14,191 nt of DNA from Parasulfuritortus sp037446165 (GCA_037446165.1 JBBIJC010000062.1:1-14191), one strand, 5' to 3'. Numbered from the stretch's first letter, positions 1 through 6,108 are shown. The notes: generated from the sequence alone by a model not told the origin. Translations and numbers: made by a program.

Positions 1-359
1 CCGGGATCGAGCTCAACATCTCGGCCATGATGGGCATGACCATGATCGTGGGCATTGTCACCGAGGTAGCGATCTTCTATTTTTCGGAATTCCGTGACCT
101 GGCGCAGAACCTGCCGCAGCGGCAAGCCCTGATCGAGGCCGGCAAGAATCGTATGCGACCGATAGCCATGACCACGCTGGCCGCCATCCTCACCCTGCTG
201 CCGCTGGCCCTGGCCATCGGCCAGGGCTCCGCCATGCAGCAGCCGCTGGCGGTGGCGATCATTTCCGGGCTGGTGCTGCAGTTGCCGCTGGTATTGCTGG
301 TGATGCCCGTGCTGTTCAATATTCTTAACCGGAACCCGATCGCCAACGACAATGCTTGA
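1..359 (+). CDS. RND efflux transporter permease, C-terminal fragment (5' end outside window)
   Basis: The reading frame is open from the window edge (first full codon at base 3) to TGA at 357-359, giving about 118 residues. This is the last transmembrane block of an inner-membrane RND pump, which exports drugs or metals using the proton gradient. The segment starting near GIELNISAMMGMTMIVG and running to IVTEVAIFYFSE matches the RND TM10-11 region. A loop rich in basic residues ending RMRPIAMTT is the conserved cytosolic stretch before the final two helices (roughly residues 60-80 and 85-105), and the protein ends in a short polar tail. The substrate cannot be told from this fragment; the pore and docking domains are missing. 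The stop overlaps the start of the next gene by 8 nt, so the two are probably co-translated. The family is secure, the subclass is not. Confidence 0.9.
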   Translation, partial: GIELNISAMMGMTMIVGIVTEVAIFYFSEFRDLAQNLPQRQALIEAGKNRMRPIAMTTLAAILTLLPLALAIGQGSAMQQPLAVAIISGLVLQLPLVLLVMPVLFNILNRNPIANDNA

Positions 360-2322
360 TTGGGTCGTGCAGCATCCGCAACTGGCCGGAATGGCGGTTT
401 TCCTGATGTCTGCTGCCGAGTCGCTGGCGGTGGTCGGCTTGTTCATTCCCGGCACGGTCGTGATGTTCGGCGTGGGGGCACTGGTCGGAAAGGGCGCCCT
501 TGGTCTGTGGCCGACGCTTGCATGGGCGGCGGCGGGAGCTGTGCTGGGGGATGGCCTGAGCTACTGGCTGGGCTATCGCTACCGCGAACGGTTATGCGAT
601 GTCTGGCCATTCAGCCGCCATCCTTCGTTGCTGCAAAAAGGGGAAACATTCTTTTTGCTGCATGGTGGGAAAAGCGTGCTGCTCGGCCGTTTCGTAGGCC
701 CGGTGCGGCCAGTGATACCGGTAGTGGCCGGCATGCTGGGGATGCCGCCGGCGCGTTTCTATCTGGTCAATATCCTGTCCGCGCTCACCTGGGCGCCTGC
801 CTACATTCTCCCGGGTGTGGTGTTCGGCGCCGCCCTGTCGCTCGCGGCGGCGGTTTCCATGCGGCTTGCTCTCCTGATTGTGGTGCTGGTGGTCAGCCTG
901 TGGTTGGTGGTGGCGGGGACACACCTCGCTGCAACTCGACTGAAGCCCCGCCTGGCAAGAATTTGGGTCCGGCTCGACAGGTGGTTAACGACGCCGGCCC
1001 GATCAGAATTCGCTACCCTTGCGCTGTTTGCGATGCTGTTGATCGCTGGCGCATGGGTCTTCATCGCCGTGCTCGAGGATGTATTCACCCGTGACTGGCT
1101 GATTCGGGTGGATAGTCTGGTTTACCATTTACTCCAGGGGCTGCGGACGCCTGCGGGCGATGCCGCGATGGTTGCGCTCACGGAGCTGGGCGATGCCGCG
1201 GTGACGGTTCCGGTGGTTGCTTCAGTGCTGGGCTGGCTGCTTTGGTCCCGGTCCTGGCGGGCAGCCGTCTATTGGCTGACGGCGGTGGTGTGTGGTGCCG
1301 GGCTTGCCCTGGCCATCAAGGCGGGCCTGCAATTGCCCCGCCCAGTCTCGATCTATCAAGGGCTGTCGCAGTACGGTTTTCCCAGTGGGCACGCCGCCGT
1401 GAGTGTGGTGGTCTATGGTTTCCTGGGGATATTGATAGGCGGAGGTGTTTCTTCGCGTATCCGCGTGCTCCTCGCGTCCGGCGTCATCCTGCTGACACTC
1501 CTGATTGCATTTTCCCGGCTTTATCTTGGCGCGCATTGGTTATCCGATGTGCTTGGCGGGTTGTCTTTCGGAACGGCGTGGGTGGCCCTCCTGGCGATTG
1601 CCTATCTTCGCCGTTCCGGGATCGTCATGCCCCACCGCGGTCTTGCCGCCGCCGCTCTGGTCGCCTTCTTTGCCGCAGGTGCATGGCACGAGTCGGCACA
1701 ACATGCCAGGGATGTCGAGCGCTATGCTCCGCACGAGACGTTGCGAACCATGACGCCCCTTGCCTGGTGGTCTGCTGGCTGGCGCAGCCTGCCCGCATGG
1801 CGCATCGATCTGGAGGGCGAAGACGAACAGCCCGTCACCTTCCAATGGGCCGGGTCATGGGGTTCGCTGCGGACTGTGTTGCTGGAGCATGGCTGGCGCG
1901 AGCCCGTCCCCCTCGCGGGCGGGAACTGGCTGTTGTGGCTGGACACGGGACGGCCCGCCGCGCGCTTGCCGGTCTTGCCCAACAGTCATGACGGGCGCAA
2001 CAACAGTCAGGTGTTGATCCGTGATCTGGCCGGTAACCCGTCCCGGCGCCTGGTGCTCCGGCTGTGGCCGGCAGGCGTGCAGCTTGGAGGACTGGATCGT
2101 CCGGTCTGGATAGGAACTGTCGTCCAGGAAACCATTACCCAGCCGCTCGGCTGGTTTGCGCTGCCTCACGCCGACGAAATTTACGATGCTCCCCGCGATG
2201 CACTGGCTGCCGATCTTGGCGGTATCGCATCGAAACTTGTTCAACGAGCCGAGCCGGGGGTGTCCATGACTGGCCGCAACCTATGGGATCGAAAGGTTTT
2301 GCTGTCCAGGCGGCTGCGCTAA
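352..2322 (+). CDS. Fused DedA / PAP2 phosphatase / LssY-C membrane protein
   Basis: 656 residues in three parts. Residues about 10-160 are a DedA (SNARE-associated) domain, with the family motif around FVGPVRPVIPVVAG (114-127) and Glu23, Asp67 and Arg113 in expected places; DedA proteins are implicated in undecaprenyl-phosphate or phospholipid flipping. Residues about 220-420 are a membrane PAP2 phosphatase with all three signature motifs intact: K323-x6-R330-P331, PSGH 344-347, and S388-R389...H395...D399. These residues form the phosphohistidine active site that acts on lipid phosphates or pyrophosphates. Residues about 455-650 resemble the LssY C-terminal domain, of unknown role. Fusing a candidate lipid-phosphate transporter to a lipid phosphatase suggests recycling of undecaprenyl carrier or phosphatidate (inference). 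ATG at 352 overlaps the RND stop by 8 nt; no strong ribosome site is seen, consistent with coupling. The TAA stop lies inside the first regulator half-site of the next promoter. Confidence 0.93.
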   Translation: MLDWVVQHPQLAGMAVFLMSAAESLAVVGLFIPGTVVMFGVGALVGKGALGLWPTLAWAAAGAVLGDGLSYWLGYRYRERLCDVWPFSRHPSLLQKGETFFLLHGGKSVLLGRFVGPVRPVIPVVAGMLGMPPARFYLVNILSALTWAPAYILPGVVFGAALSLAAAVSMRLALLIVVLVVSLWLVVAGTHLAATRLKPRLARIWVRLDRWLTTPARSEFATLALFAMLLIAGAWVFIAVLEDVFTRDWLIRVDSLVYHLLQGLRTPAGDAAMVALTELGDAAVTVPVVASVLGWLLWSRSWRAAVYWLTAVVCGAGLALAIKAGLQLPRPVSIYQGLSQYGFPSGHAAVSVVVYGFLGILIGGGVSSRIRVLLASGVILLTLLIAFSRLYLGAHWLSDVLGGLSFGTAWVALLAIAYLRRSGIVMPHRGLAAAALVAFFAAGAWHESAQHARDVERYAPHETLRTMTPLAWWSAGWRSLPAWRIDLEGEDEQPVTFQWAGSWGSLRTVLLEHGWREPVPLAGGNWLLWLDTGRPAARLPVLPNSHDGRNNSQVLIRDLAGNPSRRLVLRLWPAGVQLGGLDRPVWIGTVVQETITQPLGWFALPHADEIYDAPRDALAADLGGIASKLVQRAEPGVSMTGRNLWDRKVLLSRRLR

Positions 2323-2350
2323 GACTGACCTAACAGTTGCTACGTAGAGT
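2317..2350 (+). promoter_or_regulatory. Predicted response-regulator-dependent promoter of first PepSY gene
   Basis: Two direct-repeat half-sites, GCTAAG (2318-2323) and CCTAAC (2329-2334), are separated by 5 bp, an 11-bp period. They lie at -94 and -83 relative to the ATG at 2412. A weak -10-like TAGAGT follows at 2345-2350, with no recognisable -35. Sites at the same two distances precede the second PepSY gene (3182-3198). Paired half-sites about one helical turn apart, in place of a -35, are typical of OmpR/PhoB-family activators; such a regulator is encoded at 6109. The first half-site contains the stop codon of the upstream gene. Binding is inferred, not shown. Confidence 0.5.
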
Positions 2351-2356
2351 GAACAT

Positions 2357-2414
2357 CACGGTAGACGCAGATGCGGCCACCGAATTTCATTCAACTCTTA
2401 GGAGCAACATCATG
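2357..2414 (+). repeat. 58-bp PepSY leader repeat, copy 1
   Basis: This block is identical to 3221-3278 at 54 of 58 positions with no gaps and runs through the ribosome site (AGGAG) to the ATG of the first PepSY gene. It starts about 7 nt after the -10-like element, so it could be the complete 5' untranslated region. Inside is a dyad CGCA-GA-TGCG (2366-2375), kept in copy 2 with a different centre. Three of the four differences would change amino acids if the block were translated in the gene's frame, so it is conserved as a nucleic-acid element rather than as protein. Confidence 0.9.
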
Positions 2415-2780
2415 CAAAGCAAAAAAACCCTTCTTTTCGGCGCCATCGGCTTGACTGTCCTCGGTGCTTCTCTTGCATTCGCCGGCGTGAACAACGCCAC
2501 TCAAGATCAGCAGAACGACGCTGCCTTGATAGCCAACGCCCAGGCCATGATCAGTCTGACTCAGGCGATTGCCGCCGCCGAAGGGCATGTTCAGGGCAAG
2601 GCGGTTCGTGCGGAGATGGAAGACGAGAACGGTACGCTGGTCTATGGCGTGGAAGTCACGAATGGCACTCAGACCACCGACGTCAAGGTGGACATCAACA
2701 GCGGCAAGATCCTGTCCGCGCAAGCCGATCAGTCCGACCATGAAGCCGAGGGCGGTGAAGGCCAGGAACAGGACGACTGA
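2412..2780 (+). CDS. Secreted PepSY-domain protein (first of two)
   Basis: 122 residues. Residues 1-24 are a classic signal peptide: Lys4-Lys5, a hydrophobic core, then an AFA-G cleavage site. A single PepSY domain spans about 46-103, including the end pattern V-K-V-D-I-N-S-G-K-I, followed by a strongly acidic tail rich in Glu, Asp and Gln. PepSY domains occur in protease propeptides and as stand-alone periplasmic proteins often encoded beside two-component systems; their exact role is mostly unknown, with inhibition or ligand binding proposed. The ATG at 2412 is chosen because AGGAG lies 7 nt upstream and the signal peptide begins there. The frame is open further upstream to 2337, but that stretch is the conserved leader. 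Likely periplasmic and likely under control of the two-component system at 6109-8066 (inference). Confidence 0.88.
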   Translation: MQSKKTLLFGAIGLTVLGASLAFAGVNNATQDQQNDAALIANAQAMISLTQAIAAAEGHVQGKAVRAEMEDENGTLVYGVEVTNGTQTTDVKVDINSGKILSAQADQSDHEAEGGEGQEQDD

Positions 2781-2814
2781 TCACTCTTCAATCTGATGGC
2801 CGTGCCGTTTTAAC

Positions 2815-2842
2815 GGGAGTTGGGGGCTTGCCGCCAACTCCC
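2815..2842. terminator. Intergenic hairpin after first PepSY gene
   Basis: A perfect 9-bp stem, GGGAGTTGG (2815-2823) with CCAACTCCC (2834-2842), closes a 10-nt loop. It begins 34 nt after the PepSY stop. No T-run follows on either strand, so it is not a standard intrinsic terminator. It may be a Rho-assisted terminator, a 3'-end stabiliser or a processing site that separates expression of the PepSY gene from the Lys/Glu-rich gene. Confidence 0.5.
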
Positions 2843-2883
2843 AAGCCAAATCGGACACTGAAACAATCGTGAAAGGAATCAAG

Positions 2884-3186
2884 ATGAACACCAAATTACT
2901 GTTTTCTCTGGCCACCACTGTTTTTGCCGTTTCAAGCCTCCCGGTGGTTGCCGCCGAGACCAAAGCCAACGCGGGAGCCACTTCTGCAACAGAGACCGTT
3001 GCCCCTGCAAAGCTCAAATCGGTGAAGCATAAAAAGGAGGTCAAGCAGCAGGAGAAAAGCGAAGAGGGCGCGGAAAACAGGCAGGAAGAAAGCAAGGAGA
3101 CTCCAGCCCAGGAGAAGAAAGAGGAACTGAAGGTGCCGCACAGGCAATCGGTTCCAAATGCCCGGCCTGGCAATGGCCCTCGCTAA
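2884..3186 (+). CDS. Small secreted Lys/Glu-rich protein, unknown function
   Basis: 100 residues, family not recognised. Residues 1-23 form a signal peptide (Lys4, hydrophobic core, VVAA then Glu). The mature part has an Ala/Thr-rich stretch (about 24-42) followed by a highly charged segment (about 43-85) dominated by Lys, Glu and Gln with few hydrophobic residues, then a basic Pro/Asn/Arg end. It has no cysteine and no obvious folded domain, so it is probably disordered or an extended helix in the periplasm. ATG at 2884 is preferred over the in-frame GTG at 2869 because AAGGAATC sits just upstream and the signal peptide starts there. It lies between the two PepSY genes, and its TAA stop is part of the next gene's first regulator half-site. 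It has no copy of the 58-bp leader. Confidence 0.72.
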   Translation: MNTKLLFSLATTVFAVSSLPVVAAETKANAGATSATETVAPAKLKSVKHKKEVKQQEKSEEGAENRQEESKETPAQEKKEELKVPHRQSVPNARPGNGPR

Positions 3187-3214
3187 TCTTGAGCTAATTG
3201 TCGGGGCATAAATT
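3181..3214 (+). promoter_or_regulatory. Predicted response-regulator-dependent promoter of second PepSY gene
   Basis: Two exact GCTAAT direct repeats (3182-3187 and 3193-3198) are separated by 5 bp, at -94 and -83 from the ATG at 3276. A -10-like TAAATT follows at 3209-3214, 10 bp after the second half-site. The spacing equals that upstream of the first PepSY gene, and here the half-sites are perfect. A tandem direct repeat with an 11-bp period is the usual layout for OmpR/PhoB-type regulators, with the second half-site overlapping the -35 position. No good -35 hexamer is visible, which fits activator dependence. Confidence 0.55.
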
Positions 3215-3220
3215 GATAGC

Positions 3221-3278
3221 CACGGTAGACGCAAATGCGCCCACCAAATTTCATTCAACTCTAAGGAGCAACATCATG
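3221..3278 (+). repeat. 58-bp PepSY leader repeat, copy 2
   Basis: The second copy of the leader at 2357-2414, 864 bp downstream, identical at 54 of 58 positions without gaps and ending at the ATG of the second PepSY gene. The four differences are G/A, G/C, G/A and T/A. The dyad CGCA-AA-TGCG (3230-3239) and the AGGAG ribosome site are both preserved. The coding sequences after the two copies show little resemblance beyond the fold, so the leader is the better-conserved part of the duplication. Confidence 0.9.
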
Positions 3279-3587
3279 ACAGCATCACAAAGGCACGTAA
3301 TTTCCCTGTTGGGTCTGGCTCTGGCGATGACCACCGCCAGCGCCTTTGCCTACACCGGACAGAAATATGCCGGGGAGGCAAAGTTCACCATGGAACAGGC
3401 CCGCAGCATCGCCCTCAAGGCCCATCCCGGCAAGATCACCGATGAGGAACTCGAACGCGAGAAGGGGGGTAGCGGTTTGCGTTACTCCTTCGATATCCGG
3501 CAGGGCAAGGTGACGCAGGAAGTCGGTGTAGACGCCAAGACCGGCGATGTTCTGGAAAACGATCCGGAAGGCCCCAATCCGGATTGA
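3276..3587 (+). CDS. Secreted PepSY-domain protein (second of two)
   Basis: 103 residues. The signal peptide is residues 1-25 (Arg6, hydrophobic core, ASAFA then Tyr). One PepSY domain spans about 36-95: a helix beginning FTMEQARSIALKAHPG, then strands including LRYSFDIRQG and a final V-G-V-D-A-K-T-G-D-V. The tail is short and Asp/Pro/Asn-rich. Periplasmic; stand-alone PepSY proteins of this size are often controlled by a neighbouring two-component system. The ATG at 3276 follows AGGAG by 7 nt; the open frame upstream is the conserved leader. It is a probable paralogue of the gene at 2412 with a strongly diverged protein and near-identical 5' leader. Its own promoter region makes separate but co-ordinated expression likely. 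Confidence 0.9.
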   Translation: MTASQRHVISLLGLALAMTTASAFAYTGQKYAGEAKFTMEQARSIALKAHPGKITDEELEREKGGSGLRYSFDIRQGKVTQEVGVDAKTGDVLENDPEGPNPD

Positions 3588-3601
3588 TCGCCTACCGGTG
3601 A

Positions 3602-3642
3602 GGACCACCCCCTTTCCGCACCACGCAGATGGGGGGCGGTCC
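3602..3642. terminator. Imperfect hairpin between second PepSY gene and ABC genes
   Basis: GGACCACCCCC (3602-3612) can pair with GGGGGCGGTCC (3632-3642), ten pairs with one A-C mismatch, around a 19-nt loop. There is no T-run, so a classical intrinsic terminator is not supported. It could act as a weak terminator or attenuator that separates PepSY from ABC expression. The G and C runs also make chance pairing possible. Confidence 0.35.
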
Positions 3643-3671
3643 CCAGTAAAAGCCATACCAAGGAGCGAACG

Positions 3672-4589
3672 ATGCTGATCGAGATTCAGGGCCTGAAGCT
3701 GGATATCGGGTCTCATGCGGTATTGCGGGATGTCAGCCTGACCTTGCAGAAAGGTCAGATATACGGACTGCTCGGACCCAATGGCGCGGGGAAAAGCACC
3801 ACCATTTCGGTTGTCACCGGGCTACGGAAGCCTACTGGCGGAACGGTTCGCGTGTTGGGCCTTGATCCCGCTGCCGACCCGATTCGGCTGCACAGACGGA
3901 TTGGCGTACTCGCCGAACAAGCCGGATTTTACGACTGGATGAGTGCCGGCGATTATCTGCGCTGGGTTGCCAGTCTGTATCAGATAAAGCTGGAGCAGGC
4001 CGAGATAATCCGCCTGCTGGGCCAGGTCGGCCTGCAAGGCCAGAACAATGCGCCCATCGCCACCTATTCCCGCGGCATGCGGCAACGGCTCGGCCTGGCC
4101 CGTGCGCTGGTCAACCAGCCTGAACTGCTGATTCTGGACGAGCCGACCAATGGCCTCGATCCACGAGGACGTCGGGAAATCCATGACGTGCTGCTGGACC
4201 TGAGCGCGAACCATGGCGTCGGGATTCTCCTGTGTACGCACCTGCTCGACGATGTGGACCGGTTATGCACCCGGGTCGGCATCATCGCCCAAGGCCGAAC
4301 CCTGCTTGAAGGCGCCATCGCCGACCTGCTGTCCGTGCAGCGCACGGCGCTGCGTTATCGGCTGCGCGTTGAGTCCACTGGCGAGGTTCTGCCAGGCCTT
4401 CCCGCCGAGGTCAGCGTGCTGGCCCGCTCGGGAGACTGGTGGCATGTGGAAATCGCCAGCCACATCGAACCGTTCAGCGTCTGGCGCAACTTGCTCGATT
4501 CGGGTCTGCGCATTATGGAAATCCAGCGCGAGGGCGGTGGACTTGAAGAACTCTACCTGTCGGTCACCGAGACAAAGGAGGCTGCGTGA
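3672..4589 (+). CDS. ABC transporter ATP-binding protein (ABC-2 type)
   Basis: 305 residues. It powers the exporter whose permease is encoded next, on the cytoplasmic face. All motifs are present: Walker A GPNGAGKST (35-43), signature YSRGMRQR (132-139), Walker B LLILDEP (152-158) with D-loop GLDP, and switch His190 (CTH). The Q-loop region reads LAEQ, with Glu82-Gln83 where many relatives have a Pro-Gln pair. Residues about 225-300 form a C-terminal extension common in ABC-2 ATPases of the drug, lipid and NosF/CcmA type. The ATG is 7 nt after AGGAGC. The stop and the next ATG share a base (TGATG), so translation is coupled. The substrate is not evident. Confidence 0.95.
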   Translation: MLIEIQGLKLDIGSHAVLRDVSLTLQKGQIYGLLGPNGAGKSTTISVVTGLRKPTGGTVRVLGLDPAADPIRLHRRIGVLAEQAGFYDWMSAGDYLRWVASLYQIKLEQAEIIRLLGQVGLQGQNNAPIATYSRGMRQRLGLARALVNQPELLILDEPTNGLDPRGRREIHDVLLDLSANHGVGILLCTHLLDDVDRLCTRVGIIAQGRTLLEGAIADLLSVQRTALRYRLRVESTGEVLPGLPAEVSVLARSGDWWHVEIASHIEPFSVWRNLLDSGLRIMEIQREGGGLEELYLSVTETKEAA

Positions 4590-5341
4590 TGAAAACAATC
4601 ACCCTGATCGCCCGCAAGGAAGGCGGGGAGCTTCTCATGAGCGGACGCGGCCTGGCCTGGCTGCTGGCGCTGGCCATCATCATGTCGGTGCTGAGTCTGC
4701 TGCTGGTGAGCAACACTGAACTCAGCCTGCTCGACAATGCCCAGGTGGTTTACATGGTGATGGGGACCGTAACCGCCCTGGGCGCGCTCCTCGCTGTGGT
4801 TCTCGGCAGCGACACCGTGGCCGGGGAGCGGGAACGGGGCAGCCTGATGCCGTTGCTGCTGGCGCCGGTAACCCCTTTCCAGATCGTGTTCGGCAAGATG
4901 GGGGGGCAGGTTGCGGGTTGGGTCGTCATGTACCTTCTCAGCTTGCCCTATGTCTGGGCAGTTGGCTCTAGTGGACAGAATCTTGGTCAGGCCGTGGCTT
5001 ATCTGGCCTTGTTCGGGACGCCGGTGGTGCTGGGCTTCGGTTTTCTGGGCGTGGGTCTGTCGGCGCGTTTGCGTAGCGTCCGCTCCGCCCTGCTGACCTC
5101 GCTCATCACGCTGATGTTGCTCGCAAGTCCCTTGCTGCTCGGGCCGAGCCTGCGGCAGAGCAGCATCGGCAAGCTGTTCGATGCAGTGAACCCGTTCTCC
5201 GCCGCGGTCAACACCTTCGATAGCGTGGTGATCGATTCGCAGCCGCTGTCAATGCAGTTCTCGCGGCTCGCCATCACCCTGGTCTGGCTGATTCTGACGG
5301 CTGCGTTTGCGATCCGCAGCGTGCGCCGGATGGAAGTTTGA
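4589..5341 (+). CDS. ABC-2 type transporter permease
   Basis: 250 residues, an inner-membrane permease with six predicted helices (about 21-41, 55-74, 107-125, 135-157, 166-186, 226-243). The cytosolic stretch AGERERGSLMPLLLAPV (78-94) between helices 2 and 3 is the hallmark of ABC-2 permeases (NosY/GldF-like), where it couples to the ATPase. ATG at 4589 is preferred to GTG at 4586 because AAGGAGG (4575-4581) is 7 nt away. It overlaps the ATPase stop by one base, and the next gene begins 10 nt after its stop. It pairs with the upstream ATPase to form an exporter; the cargo is unknown. Confidence 0.93.
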   Translation: MKTITLIARKEGGELLMSGRGLAWLLALAIIMSVLSLLLVSNTELSLLDNAQVVYMVMGTVTALGALLAVVLGSDTVAGERERGSLMPLLLAPVTPFQIVFGKMGGQVAGWVVMYLLSLPYVWAVGSSGQNLGQAVAYLALFGTPVVLGFGFLGVGLSARLRSVRSALLTSLITLMLLASPLLLGPSLRQSSIGKLFDAVNPFSAAVNTFDSVVIDSQPLSMQFSRLAITLVWLILTAAFAIRSVRRMEV

Positions 5342-5351
5342 GGAGAAGAGC

Positions 5352-5876
5352 ATGATCAACAAAATTGCCGTTAGCCTGCTGTTAAGTCTCTCTCTTCTGG
5401 GCCAGGCCTGGGCATCCGACTCCCTGAATATTTCACTCACGCCGGACCAGGCCAATCCAGCCTCGCCGCAGATGGGTGATTGGCTCAAGTTCCATAGCGT
5501 GATTGAAAACGCGGGTAATCAGACGACCCATGGCATCGTGGCCTGGATCAGTCTGGTGCAGGTCGACCCGGGACTCGAACAGCCGGTCGACCTGGAAGAC
5601 TGGAGCGCCCACAAGGCCGTGACCAAGGCGGTCTTGCAAACCGGACAGCAGGTCAAGGTGGAATGGCCGATGCGCCTCATCCAGGCCGGTGCCTACCGGC
5701 TGGTGGTCAGTACGGTGGATCGGGAAACCGGCCATGTCATGACCAGTCCGTTTGTCGATTTCCAGGTGCGACGCAAGCCCGTGGTCGAGTCGGCGCGCAT
5801 CCTGCCGGTGGCGTTTGGCGTGCCGGGGCTTGTGTTGGGCCTGATGGCGTGGCGTCGCTATCGCCGTGTCGGATGA
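5352..5876 (+). CDS. Membrane-anchored periplasmic accessory protein of the ABC exporter
   Basis: 174 residues. Signal peptide 1-21 (Lys4, Leu-rich core, AWA then Ser). The mature region (about 24-140) is rich in beta strands and reads like an immunoglobulin-like CARDB/NEW3 domain: an NISLTPD strand, an ENAGNQTTHGIVAWISL segment, and AGAYRLVVSTVDRETG near the end. A C-terminal helix (about 149-167) followed by RRYRR gives a type I anchor with most of the protein in the periplasm. Proteins of this layout often accompany ABC-2 exporters, but no specific function is known. ATG at 5352 has AGGAGAAG just upstream, and the gene starts 10 nt after the permease stop, so all three genes form one unit. 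Confidence 0.82.
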   Translation: MINKIAVSLLLSLSLLGQAWASDSLNISLTPDQANPASPQMGDWLKFHSVIENAGNQTTHGIVAWISLVQVDPGLEQPVDLEDWSAHKAVTKAVLQTGQQVKVEWPMRLIQAGAYRLVVSTVDRETGHVMTSPFVDFQVRRKPVVESARILPVAFGVPGLVLGLMAWRRYRRVG

Positions 5877-5881
5877 TGCGT

Positions 5882-5893
5882 ATCACCGGTGAT
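5882..5893. promoter_or_regulatory. 12-bp perfect palindrome ATCACCGGTGAT
   Basis: A perfect inverted repeat 5 bp after the stop of the accessory-protein gene, in the short space before the response-regulator gene. Perfect 12-bp symmetry is compatible with a dimeric regulator's operator. Only the last nine bases appear on the far side of the N gap because the duplicated flank starts inside the palindrome. No matching second copy was noticed elsewhere in the window. Confidence 0.3.
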
Positions 5894-5939
5894 CTCCATT
5901 TTCCTGGCAGCAGGGCCTATGCCATGATTGAAAGCTGAA
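5885..5939. repeat. 55-bp contig-end duplicate, left of gap
   Basis: These 55 bases are identical to 6040-6094, with the N run directly between the two copies. Identical ends of exactly this length are what a de Bruijn-graph assembler with k = 55 leaves at adjoining contig ends. A single real copy is the likeliest state; a tandem repeat in the genome is the alternative. Confidence 0.92.
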
Positions 5940-6039
5940 NNNNNNNNNNNNNNNNNNNNNNNNNNNNNNNNNNNNNNNNNNNNNNNNNNNNNNNNNNNNN
6001 NNNNNNNNNNNNNNNNNNNNNNNNNNNNNNNNNNNNNNN
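5940..6039. other. Assembly gap of exactly 100 N
   Basis: One hundred consecutive N, the usual placeholder for a gap of unknown size. If the flanks are merged, the accessory-protein stop (5876) lies 77 nt from the response-regulator start, a normal intergenic distance, and nothing needs to be missing. The sequence itself cannot exclude hidden material here. Confidence 0.97.
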
Positions 6040-6094
6040 ACCGGTGATCTCCATTTTCCTGGCAGCAGGGCCTATGCCATGATTGAAAGCTGAA
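6040..6094. repeat. 55-bp contig-end duplicate, right of gap
   Basis: Exact copy of 5885-5939. It leads directly into the ribosome site of the response-regulator gene (GAGGGG at 6097-6102). Its content looks like ordinary intergenic DNA with no recognisable repeat family, which supports an artefact rather than a mobile element. Confidence 0.92.
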
Positions 6095-6108
6095 TAGAGG
6101 GGTAAACA

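Noticed and set aside
2366..2375. CGCA-GA-TGCG read as an RNA hairpin
   Set aside because: A two-base loop is too small to form; it can only be meaningful as a DNA dyad or as part of a larger structure.
2337..2411. N-terminal extension of the first PepSY gene to an upstream TTG, in frame through the leader
   Set aside because: The conserved block lacks a ribosome site at its start, its differences from copy 2 are mostly non-synonymous, and the extension would bury the signal peptide.
3198..3275. The same kind of extension for the second PepSY gene
   Set aside because: AGGAG is placed 7 nt before ATG 3276 and the signal peptide starts there; the upstream frame is the leader repeat and promoter.
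5885..6094. The flanking 55-bp copies read as a mobile-element target duplication or attachment sites
   Set aside because: The length, perfect identity and exactly 100 N between them fit an assembler overlap; target duplications are much shorter.
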